Assembly (NCBI GenBank): GCA_947476075.1 | Contig: CANJPM010000008.1 | Coordinates: 1-37,963 of the forward strand | Length of the DNA: 37,963 nucleotides | Direction of reading: 5' to 3' | From: Beijerinckiaceae bacterium | GTDB taxonomy: Bacteria; Pseudomonadota; Alphaproteobacteria; Rhizobiales; Beijerinckiaceae | In this document: positions 9,042 through 16,989 of the stretch, piece by piece | How the letters are laid out: each line of letters starts with the position of its first letter | How positions within the stretch are numbered: the first letter of the stretch is position 1 | Notes under the pieces: model-generated | What the model was told of the DNA's origin: nothing | What the model saw: only the letters and a program-made list of their open reading frames with translations | The model's database searches: none | Position numbers and translations under genes: made by a program

Positions 9042-9110
9042 ATGGAATCGTACCCGCGACAGGGCTGCGCCGCAGCAGCGCGCGGTTCATGACTCATTTC
9101 ACGGCGCCGA

Positions 9111-10649
9111 TCAAGGAAACCCGACGAAACGCCCATGCGAATAAGTGCAGGAAGAGCCGGATTTGGAGCGTGGAAAGGTCAGCGCCACCCTCAGCCCAGC
9201 GTCCCAACCGGGGTCCAGCGCCAGCACGCCGCCGTGGATTTCCATGATCCGGCGGCACTCGGGCAGCCCCATGCCGACGCCGCCGCACCCCTGAATTCGC
9301 TCGAAAAACTCGAGCGCACGGGCGCGCAGAGGCCCGGCAAGACCCACCCCGTCGTCGGTGACGCGCACGACAATTCCGCTGTCGTCCTCAATGCAATCAA
9401 TCACCATGTGCGGCGACTCGCCGCCGTGGCGAAGCACATTGCCGATGATTTCGGCAAACATCCGCGTCAACAAAGCAGGATCGCCCACCACCGCCAGCAT
9501 CGGCCTGATCGCGATCTGCGCCCCGGCGCGGCGCAATTCGTCAGCCAGGCCCAGCGCAATTCCTTCGATCAAAGCGCCAAGATCAACGGGAACCATGGGC
9601 GGGCTGGAGCCGAACAGGCTCTCAAACCGCTCCAGAGCCTGCGTCACATCCATCAGCGCCCGCACCTGCGCCAGCGAGAGTCCCTGGTCGCTCGCGCCCT
9701 TCCCGGACGCCTCAGCGCCCGCGCCAGCCTCTCTGCGCCGACCAGACCCTCTGCTCTGCCGGGGACCTTTGCTCTGCCAGGGATCTCTGCTCTGCAATAC
9801 CGGGCGCATGCGCTTCACGGCGCCGCGGATCAGGGCGCGCAGGTCAGCTTCGGCTTTGCCAAGGCGCGCCTTCTCGACCTTGATGCGCTCCAGCCGGAGC
9901 ATGGGCTCGGTCACGTCCTCCGAATACACAAACGCTCCGGCGACCGTCCCGTCTGTCTCGCGCCAGGGAACCTGCTCCCAGCGGGTCCAGACCGGCGAGC
10001 CGTCTCGAATGGTTTTCTCGACGCGCGAGGAAGGCACGCCGTTATCGATCGACATCCGCAAGAATTGCGCGCGCTCTGCTTCGGTGTAAACGCCGCAGCC
10101 TTGCTGCGCGGCGCTTTTGTCCTGCAAGGCGTACAATGCGCGCCAGCGCTCCGAGGCGACTATCTCGGTGAGATCGCGATCGATCACGGCGACGGCGGCG
10201 GGCGCACGCTCGATGAACTGTTTGAGCAGATCGGCGCGCGCGGCGCGATGCTGATCGCGCTCGATCCAGGCGTGTTCATCAAGAATGCGTTGACGACGCT
10301 CGGTCTGCTTGGCTGCGCGCAACAATTCCAGCCGGTCGCCGGCGTCAAGCGAGAACACCGCAAGGCGCTGCGAATTGGGCAAGCGCAGAATGCGGAAGTC
10401 GCAACCCCGCGCACCGATACGCACCGCCGGCAGATGCAACGGAGCGCCATCCAGCGCGACGCGCTGCAAAGCCTCGCCAAGCCCCACGAACAGCGGCGCT
10501 TCATCAAGCAGGCGCCCCGGCTGCGGCGCCCATTCGGCCTGACCCATCAATTCATGCACGCGCCCTTCAGCGTTGACCACGCAAACGCCGAGCACGCCCG
10601 CGTGCATCAAATTTGACGAAAAGCCCTCAGCGACGGGGGTTGCGTGCAT
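9111..10649 (-). CDS. PAS-domain sensor with GHKL ATPase domain, no visible phospho-acceptor histidine
   Basis: This 512-residue protein probably ends a four-gene signalling operon. Residues 15-110 look like a PAS-type or other ligand-binding fold. A clearer PAS domain covers about 142-250 (FIERAPAAVAVIDRDLTEIV ... VYSEDVTEP). A coiled stretch follows to about 285. Residues 355-495 form a GHKL ATPase with an N box (EIIGNVLRHG, 400-409), a G1 box (DDGVGL, 432-437), an F-box-like FFERI and a G2 box (GGVGMGL, 456-462). Residues 250-350, where the DHp helix should present His, contain no histidine at all. Instead there is a QS-rich hexapeptide repeat. It may be an unorthodox kinase or an ATP-dependent sensor. 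Its start lies three bases after the GTPase stop. Confidence 0.8.
   Translation of the reverse strand: MHATPVAEGFSSNLMHAGVLGVCVVNAEGRVHELMGQAEWAPQPGRLLDEAPLFVGLGEALQRVALDGAPLHLPAVRIGARGCDFRILRLPNSQRLAVFSLDAGDRLELLRAAKQTERRQRILDEHAWIERDQHRAARADLLKQFIERAPAAVAVIDRDLTEIVASERWRALYALQDKSAAQQGCGVYTEAERAQFLRMSIDNGVPSSRVEKTIRDGSPVWTRWEQVPWRETDGTVAGAFVYSEDVTEPMLRLERIKVEKARLGKAEADLRALIRGAVKRMRPVLQSRDPWQSKGPRQSRGSGRRREAGAGAEASGKGASDQGLSLAQVRALMDVTQALERFESLFGSSPPMVPVDLGALIEGIALGLADELRRAGAQIAIRPMLAVVGDPALLTRMFAEIIGNVLRHGGESPHMVIDCIEDDSGIVVRVTDDGVGLAGPLRARALEFFERIQGCGGVGMGLPECRRIMEIHGGVLALDPGWDAGLRVALTFPRSKSGSSCTYSHGRFVGFP
9752..9796. repeat. 18-bp tandem repeat inside the sensor gene
   Basis: Two and a half copies of an 18-base unit beginning TGCTCTGC start at 9752, 9770 and 9788. 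In the protein this gives three QS-led hexapeptides (QSRDPW, QSKGPR, QSRGSG) at residues 286-303. Since 18 is a multiple of three, a change in copy number would alter linker length without breaking the frame. Confidence 0.75.
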
Positions 10650-10652
10650 AAT

Positions 10653-11186
10653 CTAATTCCTGTCTCGCTGAATGGATTGCGCGAGCGAAAGAAAAGCCTT
10701 ACGCACGCCGCGCCCGGTTTGCGCGCTCGCCTGTATGACGGGACGACCGCCAAACGGCTTCAGTTCAGCCGCGCCCGGCGCGACAAGATCAACCTTGTTG
10801 AGTACTGCGCATGTCGGCCGGCGCGGCATGGTGCGCTCGAAGCCATCCAGCAACAAAGCCATGCGCGCCAGCGTTTGCGGGCGCGTCGCATCGCCAACCA
10901 CCAGCGCCCCCGAAGCGCCGGCGGCATAGGAACTGGTGAGGATAGATTCCCCGAAATCTCCGTCCGTATCCCAAATCACCAGACGCAGCGGGCGTCCATC
11001 CTGCAATTCGACGTCATAGCTCACGAGGTCAACGCCGATAGTCGTCTTGTAATCATATGAAAAGGTATCGAACACCAGGCGACGCAGCAACGACGTCTTC
11101 CCTACGCCAATAGGGCCGAGCAACATGATTTTCACGGCGGAGCAGCTCTTGTGCGGCAAGCTCTCAGACTGGTTCAATATAGTCAC
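10653..11186 (-). CDS. Ras-like small GTPase (bacterial Rab/Rup type)
   Basis: This 177-residue protein has the full set of G motifs of a Ras-superfamily switch. The P-loop is GPIGVGKT at 24-31, switch I is YKTTIGVD with the G2 threonine at 48 or 49, G3 is WDTDGD at 72-77, G4 is NKVD at 130-133 and G5 is SAQTG at 154-158. Canonical Ras-like G3 is DTAGQ; here the glutamine that positions water is replaced by Asp. No membrane anchor or lipidation motif is seen. Its ATG overlaps the stop of the roadblock-like membrane gene by four bases, and the sensor gene starts three bases after it. Partner proteins are therefore probably its neighbours. Alternatives such as an ARF-like or MglA protein fit less well. 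Confidence 0.88.
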   Translation of the reverse strand: MTILNQSESLPHKSCSAVKIMLLGPIGVGKTSLLRRLVFDTFSYDYKTTIGVDLVSYDVELQDGRPLRLVIWDTDGDFGESILTSSYAAGASGALVVGDATRPQTLARMALLLDGFERTMPRRPTCAVLNKVDLVAPGAAELKPFGGRPVIQASAQTGRGVRKAFLSLAQSIQRDRN

Positions 11187-12373
11187 GGCGCGCCTCCCTC
11201 AAGACGATGATTATCCGGCTCTTTGACGGGTTCAAATTTCTTGTAGGCCGAATGCAGACTGGTGAATGACGTGCGCGCAACAACTCGATATTGCGGCCCG
11301 GCGGCGACTTCAACGACGGCGAGCAGCGCATCGGCTTCAGCGGCTGAACCCGCGAGAACGCGCAATTCCACCTTGCGGGCGCCATGATCGGTCATCAATC
11401 CAAGCGGCATGATTGCGCTTTCGGGATGTTCGCTCATGAACGCCTCAACCGCGGCGGCCGTAGTGCGCTCATGGCGCAAATGCACGCCTGTGCGCCAGCC
11501 ATATCCAACGAGCGCCACCAGAGCGATCACGCCAGCGAGCTGGGCGAGGCGAAGCGAAACCGGCGTGCGTATGCGCGGCCGCGCCGATGAGATGGCGCCG
11601 GCGGCGGCCGCGAGCCTGGATTCTTCAATCGCGCCGCCCTGATGCAACAACAATTCAAGAAAGCGTCCGCTCAGAGCCGTTTCTTGCTCGGGCGCCAGTT
11701 CGGCGTCGGTCTCGGCAGCCACAATCAGATCGTCGCTCATGCGAAGATAGAGACGGCGCCCGCCAAAATCGATGGAGCGCAAGGATTGCTCGCCCAGAGC
11801 GTCGCGCGCAAAGCCGGTAATCGCCGCAATCAACCCGCTGATGAGATCCGCATTGTCGGACGCAGCGCCGCCACGACGCCAATTGGCGATCAACAACCCG
11901 CTCTTGCGCTCCAGAAAAAGCACACGCTCAACCTGCGCCGGCGAATAATGGGAATCCTGCGAAGACTCCCGCGCGCCGAACAGACGCGCAACCCTGTTGT
12001 CGAATTGCTGGAACCGGCAGGCGCGGGCGCAGCGCGCGAGCTGCGGCGCCACAGGACGCAACGCCTCGGCAAGATTGTCGCGCGAAAGGCGCGCCTCATG
12101 GAAGAGCGCCAACACCAGCGACGGCCCCAACGCTTTCGACAAATCCTGCGCACGCTCTCCGCTGGCGCGCTGCAACGCCCGCACCATCACTTCGGCGACC
12201 GCTGTCTCAAACCGGTCGGATGACCCCACCCGTCCATCGAGCGCGCCCACGCGCTGTTCCGCCTGCGCGAGCCGGTCTATTTCCGGGGCGAACAAAAGTC
12301 GCTTCAGCGCCTCCAGCTCGCTGATCTTTTCGGCTCCGGCGCAATCAGGTTCAGCGCGCATGACGTCACCCAT
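11183..12373 (-). CDS. One-pass membrane protein with roadblock/longin-like cytoplasmic domain
   Basis: From the chosen start this is a 396-residue protein. Residues 20-50 form a charged helix opened by KRLLFAPE, and 55-130 are helical. Residues 148-245 alternate strand and helix (VERVLFLERKSGLLIANW, then NADLISGLIAAITGFARDAL, then RLYLRMSDDLIVAAE), which resembles a roadblock/longin fold that often contacts small GTPases. A single membrane helix (about 276-293) leads to a periplasmic end of about 100 residues that may be BON-like. From memory, the layout resembles OmpA-domain proteins with the same central segment, but the OmpA domain is absent. ATG at 12373 overlaps the preceding gene by eight bases; ATG at 12361 is the alternative. 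The fold assignments are inference. Confidence 0.65.
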   Translation of the reverse strand: MGDVMRAEPDCAGAEKISELEALKRLLFAPEIDRLAQAEQRVGALDGRVGSSDRFETAVAEVMVRALQRASGERAQDLSKALGPSLVLALFHEARLSRDNLAEALRPVAPQLARCARACRFQQFDNRVARLFGARESSQDSHYSPAQVERVLFLERKSGLLIANWRRGGAASDNADLISGLIAAITGFARDALGEQSLRSIDFGGRRLYLRMSDDLIVAAETDAELAPEQETALSGRFLELLLHQGGAIEESRLAAAAGAISSARPRIRTPVSLRLAQLAGVIALVALVGYGWRTGVHLRHERTTAAAVEAFMSEHPESAIMPLGLMTDHGARKVELRVLAGSAAEADALLAVVEVAAGPQYRVVARTSFTSLHSAYKKFEPVKEPDNHRLEGGAP

Positions 12374-12740
12374 CCGACGGTTCCGAGATCTTGAGGATTT
12401 GCGCGCCGAGGCTGGCGATGGCCGAACCAATGCCTTGCGTGGCCGACAAATGGCGGCGCTCAACCGCCGCATCGCCATCGGCCATGCGGGCCTCAAGGTC
12501 GGCGAACAAAGACATCATGTCGGCGCGCAGAGCGTTGATCGACTCATGCAGTTCCTGAATGCGATGGTCCGTCTCGCGACGCGCGGGGCCAAACAACAGC
12601 TCGCGAACCTGATCGATGGTCCCATCCGCCGGGGCATTGGCCGGCGCAGGCGCGCTGCTCGCCTGAACGCCGGGCGCATACGCGCCGTCCGTCTGCGGGA
12701 AGTTTTCCACCATCGAAGTGGAGCTTTCGTCGAACACCAT
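12366..12740 (-). CDS. Small coiled-coil protein, first gene of the GTPase module
   Basis: This 124-residue soluble protein has no recognised family. Residues 1-40 are Pro/Ala/Ser-rich and probably disordered. Residues 42-116 are predicted long helix with heptad character (VRELLFGPARRETDHRIQEL, then LRADMMSLFADLEARM). The RELLFGP motif at 46-52 matches KRLLFAP at the head of the coiled segment in the next protein, suggesting that both use the same docking or oligomerisation helix. ATG at 12740 follows an AGGAG site, so upstream in-frame ATGs are not used. The promoter of the whole unit should lie in 12741-12851. Confidence 0.6.
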   Translation of the reverse strand: MVFDESSTSMVENFPQTDGAYAPGVQASSAPAPANAPADGTIDQVRELLFGPARRETDHRIQELHESINALRADMMSLFADLEARMADGDAAVERRHLSATQGIGSAIASLGAQILKISEPSDG

Positions 12741-12851
12741 GTGCCAATCTCCTGTCGCGGGCTGACGCAGCGTGACGTGTCTCAAAATAAAACGTAACGC
12801 CCTCTCTCCCAATAGCACAGGTCAACTTGCAAGCCACGGGCCATTAAGGAA

Positions 12852-12893
12852 AAATTAAAAAACCCGCCCGAGCTGCAAAGGCCGGGGCGGGTC
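12852..12893 (-). terminator. Rho-independent terminator of the aminotransferase gene
   Basis: On the minus strand, ACCCGCCC (12892-12885) pairs with GGGCGGGT (12869-12862), followed at once by a T-rich run (TTTTTAATTTTT). It sits 40 bases after the aminotransferase stop. It separates that gene from the GTPase module, so the module is likely to have its own promoter. Confidence 0.85.
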
Positions 12894-12933
12894 AATTATT
12901 TGGCGAACTTGGCGAATTAGGATCAGCGAGCGA

Positions 12934-14151
12934 TCAGCCGCCGGTCTCGAGGTTCACGACATTGTGCAATGTCTCGTCAGCTGTATCAAAAAAGCGCCGG
13001 ATGCCGCGCGCGGCCTGACGGATACGCTGTTCATTTTCGACCAGCGCCAGACGCAGATAAGCGTCGCCGTGCTCGCCAAACCCGATGCCGGGCGCGACCG
13101 CCACATCGGCCTTCTCGATCAATAGTTTGGAGAATTCCAGCGAGCCCAGATGCTTGAATTTATCGGGGATCGGCACCCATGCGAACATGGACGATGTCGG
13201 CGCCGGGATGTTCCAGCCCGCCTGCGCGAAGCTCTCCACCATCACGTCGCGACGACGCTTGTAGATCGAGCGCATCTCGTTGATGCAATCGTCAGGACCG
13301 TTCAGGGCTGCGGCGGCCGCCACCTGCACCGGCGTATAGGCGCCGTAATCCAGATAGGACTTCACACGCGCCAGCGCAGCCAGCAAACGCTCGTTGCCAA
13401 CGGCAAAGCCGATGCGCCAGCCGGCCATCGAATAGGTTTTCGACATTGAGGTGAACTCGACGCACACGTCGTTGGCGCCAGGCACCTGCAAAACGGAGGG
13501 CGGCGGGTTGTCGTCGAAATAGACCTCCGCATAAGCCAGATCCGAGAGCACGAAAATCTCGTGCTTCTTGGCGAACGCGACCAGATCCTTGTAGAAATCG
13601 AGGCTGGCGACCATCGCCGTCGGGTTGGATGGGTAGCACACCACCACAGCAATCGGCTTGGGGATGGAGTGGATGACGGCCTTCTCCAGCGCCACGAAGA
13701 AGTCCGGCGTGGGTTCAGCCGGCACCGAGCGGATGACGCCGCCAGCCATCAGAAACCCAAAGGCGTGAATGGGATAAGAAGGATTGGGCACCAGCACCAC
13801 ATCGCCGGGGGCGGTGATCGCCTGCGCCATATTGGCGAAGCCTTCCTTGGAGCCCAGAGTCGTGATGACCTGCGTGTCAGGATTAAGCTTCACGCCAAAG
13901 CGACGCTCGTAATAGGAGGCTTGAGCACGGCGGAGGCCGGGAATGCCCTTGGAGGCCGAATAACGGTCGGTTCGCGGCTTGCCGGCGGTTTCAACCAGCT
14001 TGTCGACCACGTGCTTGGGAGCCGGCAGATCCGGATTGCCCATGCCAAGGTCGATGATGTCTGCGCCGCCGGCGCGAGCCTTTGCCTTCAAGCGATTGAC
14101 CTGCTCGAAAACATAAGGCGGCAGCCGCTTCACGCGATGGAAATCCGTCAT
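12934..14151 (-). CDS. Class I/II PLP-dependent aminotransferase (AlaC/LL-DAP-aminotransferase-like)
   Basis: This 405-residue fold-type I enzyme has the PLP motifs DLGMGNPDLPAP near the N terminus, VPNPSYPIHAFGF, CYPSNPTAM, SDLAYAEVYFDD and the Schiff-base lysine in SMSKTYSMAGWRIGF (Lys238). Such proteins are annotated variously as alanine (AlaC), aspartate or LL-diaminopimelate aminotransferase, and sequence alone does not decide. The 405-residue start at 14151 follows GGACAGGACG and fits family N termini; an upstream in-frame ATG at 14187 adds 12 unlikely residues. In relatives I recall, it directly precedes hom, linking it to aspartate-family amino acids. Here 3.8 kb intervenes. Confidence 0.88.
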   Translation of the reverse strand: MTDFHRVKRLPPYVFEQVNRLKAKARAGGADIIDLGMGNPDLPAPKHVVDKLVETAGKPRTDRYSASKGIPGLRRAQASYYERRFGVKLNPDTQVITTLGSKEGFANMAQAITAPGDVVLVPNPSYPIHAFGFLMAGGVIRSVPAEPTPDFFVALEKAVIHSIPKPIAVVVCYPSNPTAMVASLDFYKDLVAFAKKHEIFVLSDLAYAEVYFDDNPPPSVLQVPGANDVCVEFTSMSKTYSMAGWRIGFAVGNERLLAALARVKSYLDYGAYTPVQVAAAAALNGPDDCINEMRSIYKRRRDVMVESFAQAGWNIPAPTSSMFAWVPIPDKFKHLGSLEFSKLLIEKADVAVAPGIGFGEHGDAYLRLALVENEQRIRQAARGIRRFFDTADETLHNVVNLETGG

Positions 14152-14208
14152 CGTCCTGTCCGTATTCCTGAAAAGATTCGCGGCCATAAGGCCGTCAGCC
14201 CCTGCTTA

Positions 14209-14676
14209 TCACTTCTTTTTCTGGACGCCGCTAGAGGCGTTGCAGGTGAGCGTACACCGGACCTCGACTTTTTTCTTCTTTTCCGTTGGCTCGCCAGCCG
14301 CCGAGACGAATTTACCTCGTGTCGGCTTGCGCCCGCTCAACTGATCGTGGCGCGCACGCGCCGCATCCAGCTGGGCTTCACGCTGGCGGATTTCGTCCGG
14401 CGTCAGCAGTTTGCGCGCAGGCTCCGCGCCCGGCTGCACGCGCGCAGGCTCTTTCAGCTCACCGGGACGCCGCGCCTTGACCCAGTCAGCCGGCTCGACG
14501 GGATCGGCCCGCAGCTTCGGGCCCTGAAGAATCGCATCGATGAACCCCGGCTGCGCACGGCGCCCGCCCTGCTCCTGCTGGGCGCTGGCTGGGACGCTCG
14601 AAAAAATCGCAAAAACGCCAGCCAGAATGAAGGCGAGCCGCTCTTGTCGTCTTAAAGTCATGCTCGTCATCGTCAT
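14209..14676 (-). CDS. Secreted proline/arginine-rich protein of unknown function
   Basis: From ATG at 14676 this is a 155-residue protein. It begins with a signal peptide (RLAFILAGVFAIFSSVPASAQ). The mature part is polar and rich in Pro, Arg and Lys: it has LLTPDEIRQREAQLDAARAR, then a lysine cluster EKKKKVEVRC, two Cys residues (CTLTC) and the end GVQKKK. The two close cysteines could form a disulphide after export. I recognise no family. The longer frame to 14781 adds 35 residues without a ribosome site. It ends 57 bases before the aminotransferase start and may share its transcript. Confidence 0.55.
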   Translation of the reverse strand: MTMTSMTLRRQERLAFILAGVFAIFSSVPASAQQEQGGRRAQPGFIDAILQGPKLRADPVEPADWVKARRPGELKEPARVQPGAEPARKLLTPDEIRQREAQLDAARARHDQLSGRKPTRGKFVSAAGEPTEKKKKVEVRCTLTCNASSGVQKKK

Positions 14677-14886
14677 GTCCAACAGATATTTTATGAAATT
14701 CGTCCCAGACGGCTCCGGGCTTTCTTGTCGCAGGCTCGCAGGCGCACCTGCAAGCGGGCCTTCAAACCCAATTTCGGACAAACTTCGCAGCGAAACAACC
14801 TAATGGCCAGTGGCGTGTCGATTGTTTAGCTGCGTATTATGGTCCATTCGAGACATTGGGTTTGCCCCCCAGACGGAGATTTGTAA

Positions 14887-16935
14887 ATGGCCCCCGATGA
14901 AGCGGCGCCCTCCCGGAAGGCCAGACCGACGGCGACCAAGCGCACAAAAGCTGTAAATACAAAGGGCCAGGCGGCCGCCTTGGCGCCGGCTAAAGTCGGG
15001 GCAAAGACCGCGGACAAGGCGAGGGGCAAGAAAGCGCCCGCCCATAAGCCGGTCGAGCCTTTAGCGCCCAAAAAAGCAAAACCCGCGGTGGCCAGCGCGC
15101 CGGCGCCCGAGATCGTTCAAAAGCCGGCCCCACAAGACAAACCGACGGAAGGCGCCTCCGCCCCTCAATCCGTCAATTTTGAAGCCCTCGCCTACAATCT
15201 GGGACGCCTCACCGAGGAAGGCGGCAAGGCGCTCGCCGCCTATATGCGCCCCATGCAGGAGGGGCGCACCAACCCTGACATGGCCGAGCATGTGGAGGAC
15301 GCGGTCAAGACGCTGGGACAGGTCGCGCAATACTGGCTCTCCGACCCAAATCGCGCCATGGAGGCGCAATCCCGCCTGACCAGCGAATTGGTCGACCTCT
15401 GGGGCGCGACGTTCCGGCGCCTGGCAGGCGACGAGGCCGCCCCTGTCCGAACGCCTGAACCCGGCGACAAACGTTTCGTCGATCCTGAATGGCGCAAGAA
15501 CCCGCTTTTCGACTTTTTGCAGCAGGCCTATTCGATCACGACGCATTGGGCGGGCGACATGGTGGCGGGTGCGCAGGACGTTGACCCCGCCACGCGCGAG
15601 AAAGCGTCCTTCTACTTGCGTCAGGTCGCGGGCGCGCTTTCGCCCTCCAATTTCGTGGGAACCAACCCCGAGCTGTTACGCACCACGCTTGAAGAGAACG
15701 GCGAGAACCTCGTGCGCGGCATGAAAATGCTGGCGGAGGACATCGAGGCCGGCAAGGGTGCGTTGAAGATACGCCAGAGCGACAGCACGAAGTTTGAACT
15801 GGGTCGCGACATGGCGGCCACGCCAGGCAAGGTAATCTTGCGCAACGATCTGATGGAGCTGATCCAGTATGCGCCCTCGACGCCGCAGGTCTACAAACGC
15901 CCGCTGTTCATCGTGCCGCCGTGGATCAACAAATTCTACGTGCTCGACCTCAACCCAGAGAAGAGCTTCGTGCGCTGGTGCGTCGACAATGGCCTGACCG
16001 TATTCGTTGTCTCGTGGGTCAACCCTGACGAGCGCCACGCCGACAAGAGCTTTGAGGATTACATCAAGGAAGGCGTGTTCGCAGCGCTCGACGCCATTGA
16101 GCTGGCGACCGGCGAGCGCGACGTCACCGCGATTGGCTATTGCGTCGGCGGCACGCTGCTTTCCATCGCCATGGCGCTAATGGCGGCCAAGGGCGACAAA
16201 CGGATCAGCAGCGCAACGCTTTTCACGACACAGGTCGATTTCACGGATGCGGGCGATCTGAAACTTTTCGTCGACAGCGCACGCATTGGCGCGCTGGAGG
16301 AAAAGATGCGCCAGACAGGCTATCTTGAAGGCGCCAAAATGGCGTCAGCCTTCAACATGCTGCGGCCCAATGAATTGATCTGGGGTTATTTCGTCAACAA
16401 TTATCTGAAGGGCAAGGAGCCGATGCCTTTTGACCTGTTGACGTGGAATTCGGATTCCACCCGGATGCCAGCGGCGAACCATTCATTTTATTTGCGCAAT
16501 TGCTACCTCGACAACACCCTGGCGCGCGGTCAAATGACAATGGACGGCGTGCGCCTCGATCTCAAAAAAGTGAAGATACCGATCTATGAACTCGCGACCC
16601 GCGAGGATCACATCGCGCCCGCCCGCTCCGTCTTCACCGGCGCCAAATTGTTCGGCGGCCCGGTGCGCTACGTGCTCTCGGGGTCGGGCCATATCGCCGG
16701 CGTGGTCAACCCGCCCGCCAAACCCAAATATCAATATTGGACCGGCGCCAAACCTGTCGGCGAGTTCGAGGACTGGCTCGCCAAAGCGCTGGAAACCAAG
16801 GGCTCATGGTGGCCAGACTGGCTGGAATGGATCGTCGGGCAGGCCCCTAAGAAGGTCGCAGCTCGCCAGCCCGGCGACGGCAAGATTAAACCCGTCTGCG
16901 ACGCACCGGGCGAATATGTGCGGGTGAAGGCTTAA
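14887..16935 (+). CDS. phaC: Class I poly(3-hydroxyalkanoate) synthase PhaC with long basic N-terminal extension
   Basis: This 682-residue enzyme polymerises (R)-3-hydroxyacyl-CoA into PHA granules. The alpha/beta-hydrolase core has the nucleophile box GYCVGG with Cys419. The partner Asp574 lies in TREDHIAPA and His602 in [13 protein letters not shown]. Their spacing parallels Cys319/Asp480/His508 of the Cupriavidus enzyme. The first 95 or so residues are extra compared with ordinary class I synthases (about 590). They are Ala/Lys/Pro-rich, histone-tail-like and lack predicted structure. Start at 14887 follows GGAGATTTGTAA. No phasin, phaR, phaA or phaB gene is nearby. The gene is convergent with argC. 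Confidence 0.95.
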   Translation: MAPDEAAPSRKARPTATKRTKAVNTKGQAAALAPAKVGAKTADKARGKKAPAHKPVEPLAPKKAKPAVASAPAPEIVQKPAPQDKPTEGASAPQSVNFEALAYNLGRLTEEGGKALAAYMRPMQEGRTNPDMAEHVEDAVKTLGQVAQYWLSDPNRAMEAQSRLTSELVDLWGATFRRLAGDEAAPVRTPEPGDKRFVDPEWRKNPLFDFLQQAYSITTHWAGDMVAGAQDVDPATREKASFYLRQVAGALSPSNFVGTNPELLRTTLEENGENLVRGMKMLAEDIEAGKGALKIRQSDSTKFELGRDMAATPGKVILRNDLMELIQYAPSTPQVYKRPLFIVPPWINKFYVLDLNPEKSFVRWCVDNGLTVFVVSWVNPDERHADKSFEDYIKEGVFAALDAIELATGERDVTAIGYCVGGTLLSIAMALMAAKGDKRISSATLFTTQVDFTDAGDLKLFVDSARIGALEEKMRQTGYLEGAKMASAFNMLRPNELIWGYFVNNYLKGKEPMPFDLLTWNSDSTRMPAANHSFYLRNCYLDNTLARGQMTMDGVRLDLKKVKIPIYELATREDHIAPARSVFTGAKLFGGPVRYVLSGSGHIAGVVNPPAKPKYQYWTGAKPVGEFEDWLAKALETKGSWWPDWLEWIVGQAPKKVAARQPGDGKIKPVCDAPGEYVRVKA

Positions 16936-16989
16936 TCGGCAATTCGGTCCGCGCGCGTCCTTAAAGCCAGCATGCGGGCTACGTTTATC

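Noticed and set aside
9745-9800. Possible CRISPR array from spaced repeats
   Set aside because: The repeats are directly adjacent, 18 bases long, coding and in frame, with no spacers. They are a minisatellite.
9135-10616. 493-residue plus-strand frame opposite the sensor gene
   Set aside because: The sensor has PAS and GHKL motifs in the minus frame and matches the coupling of the operon. The plus frame has none.
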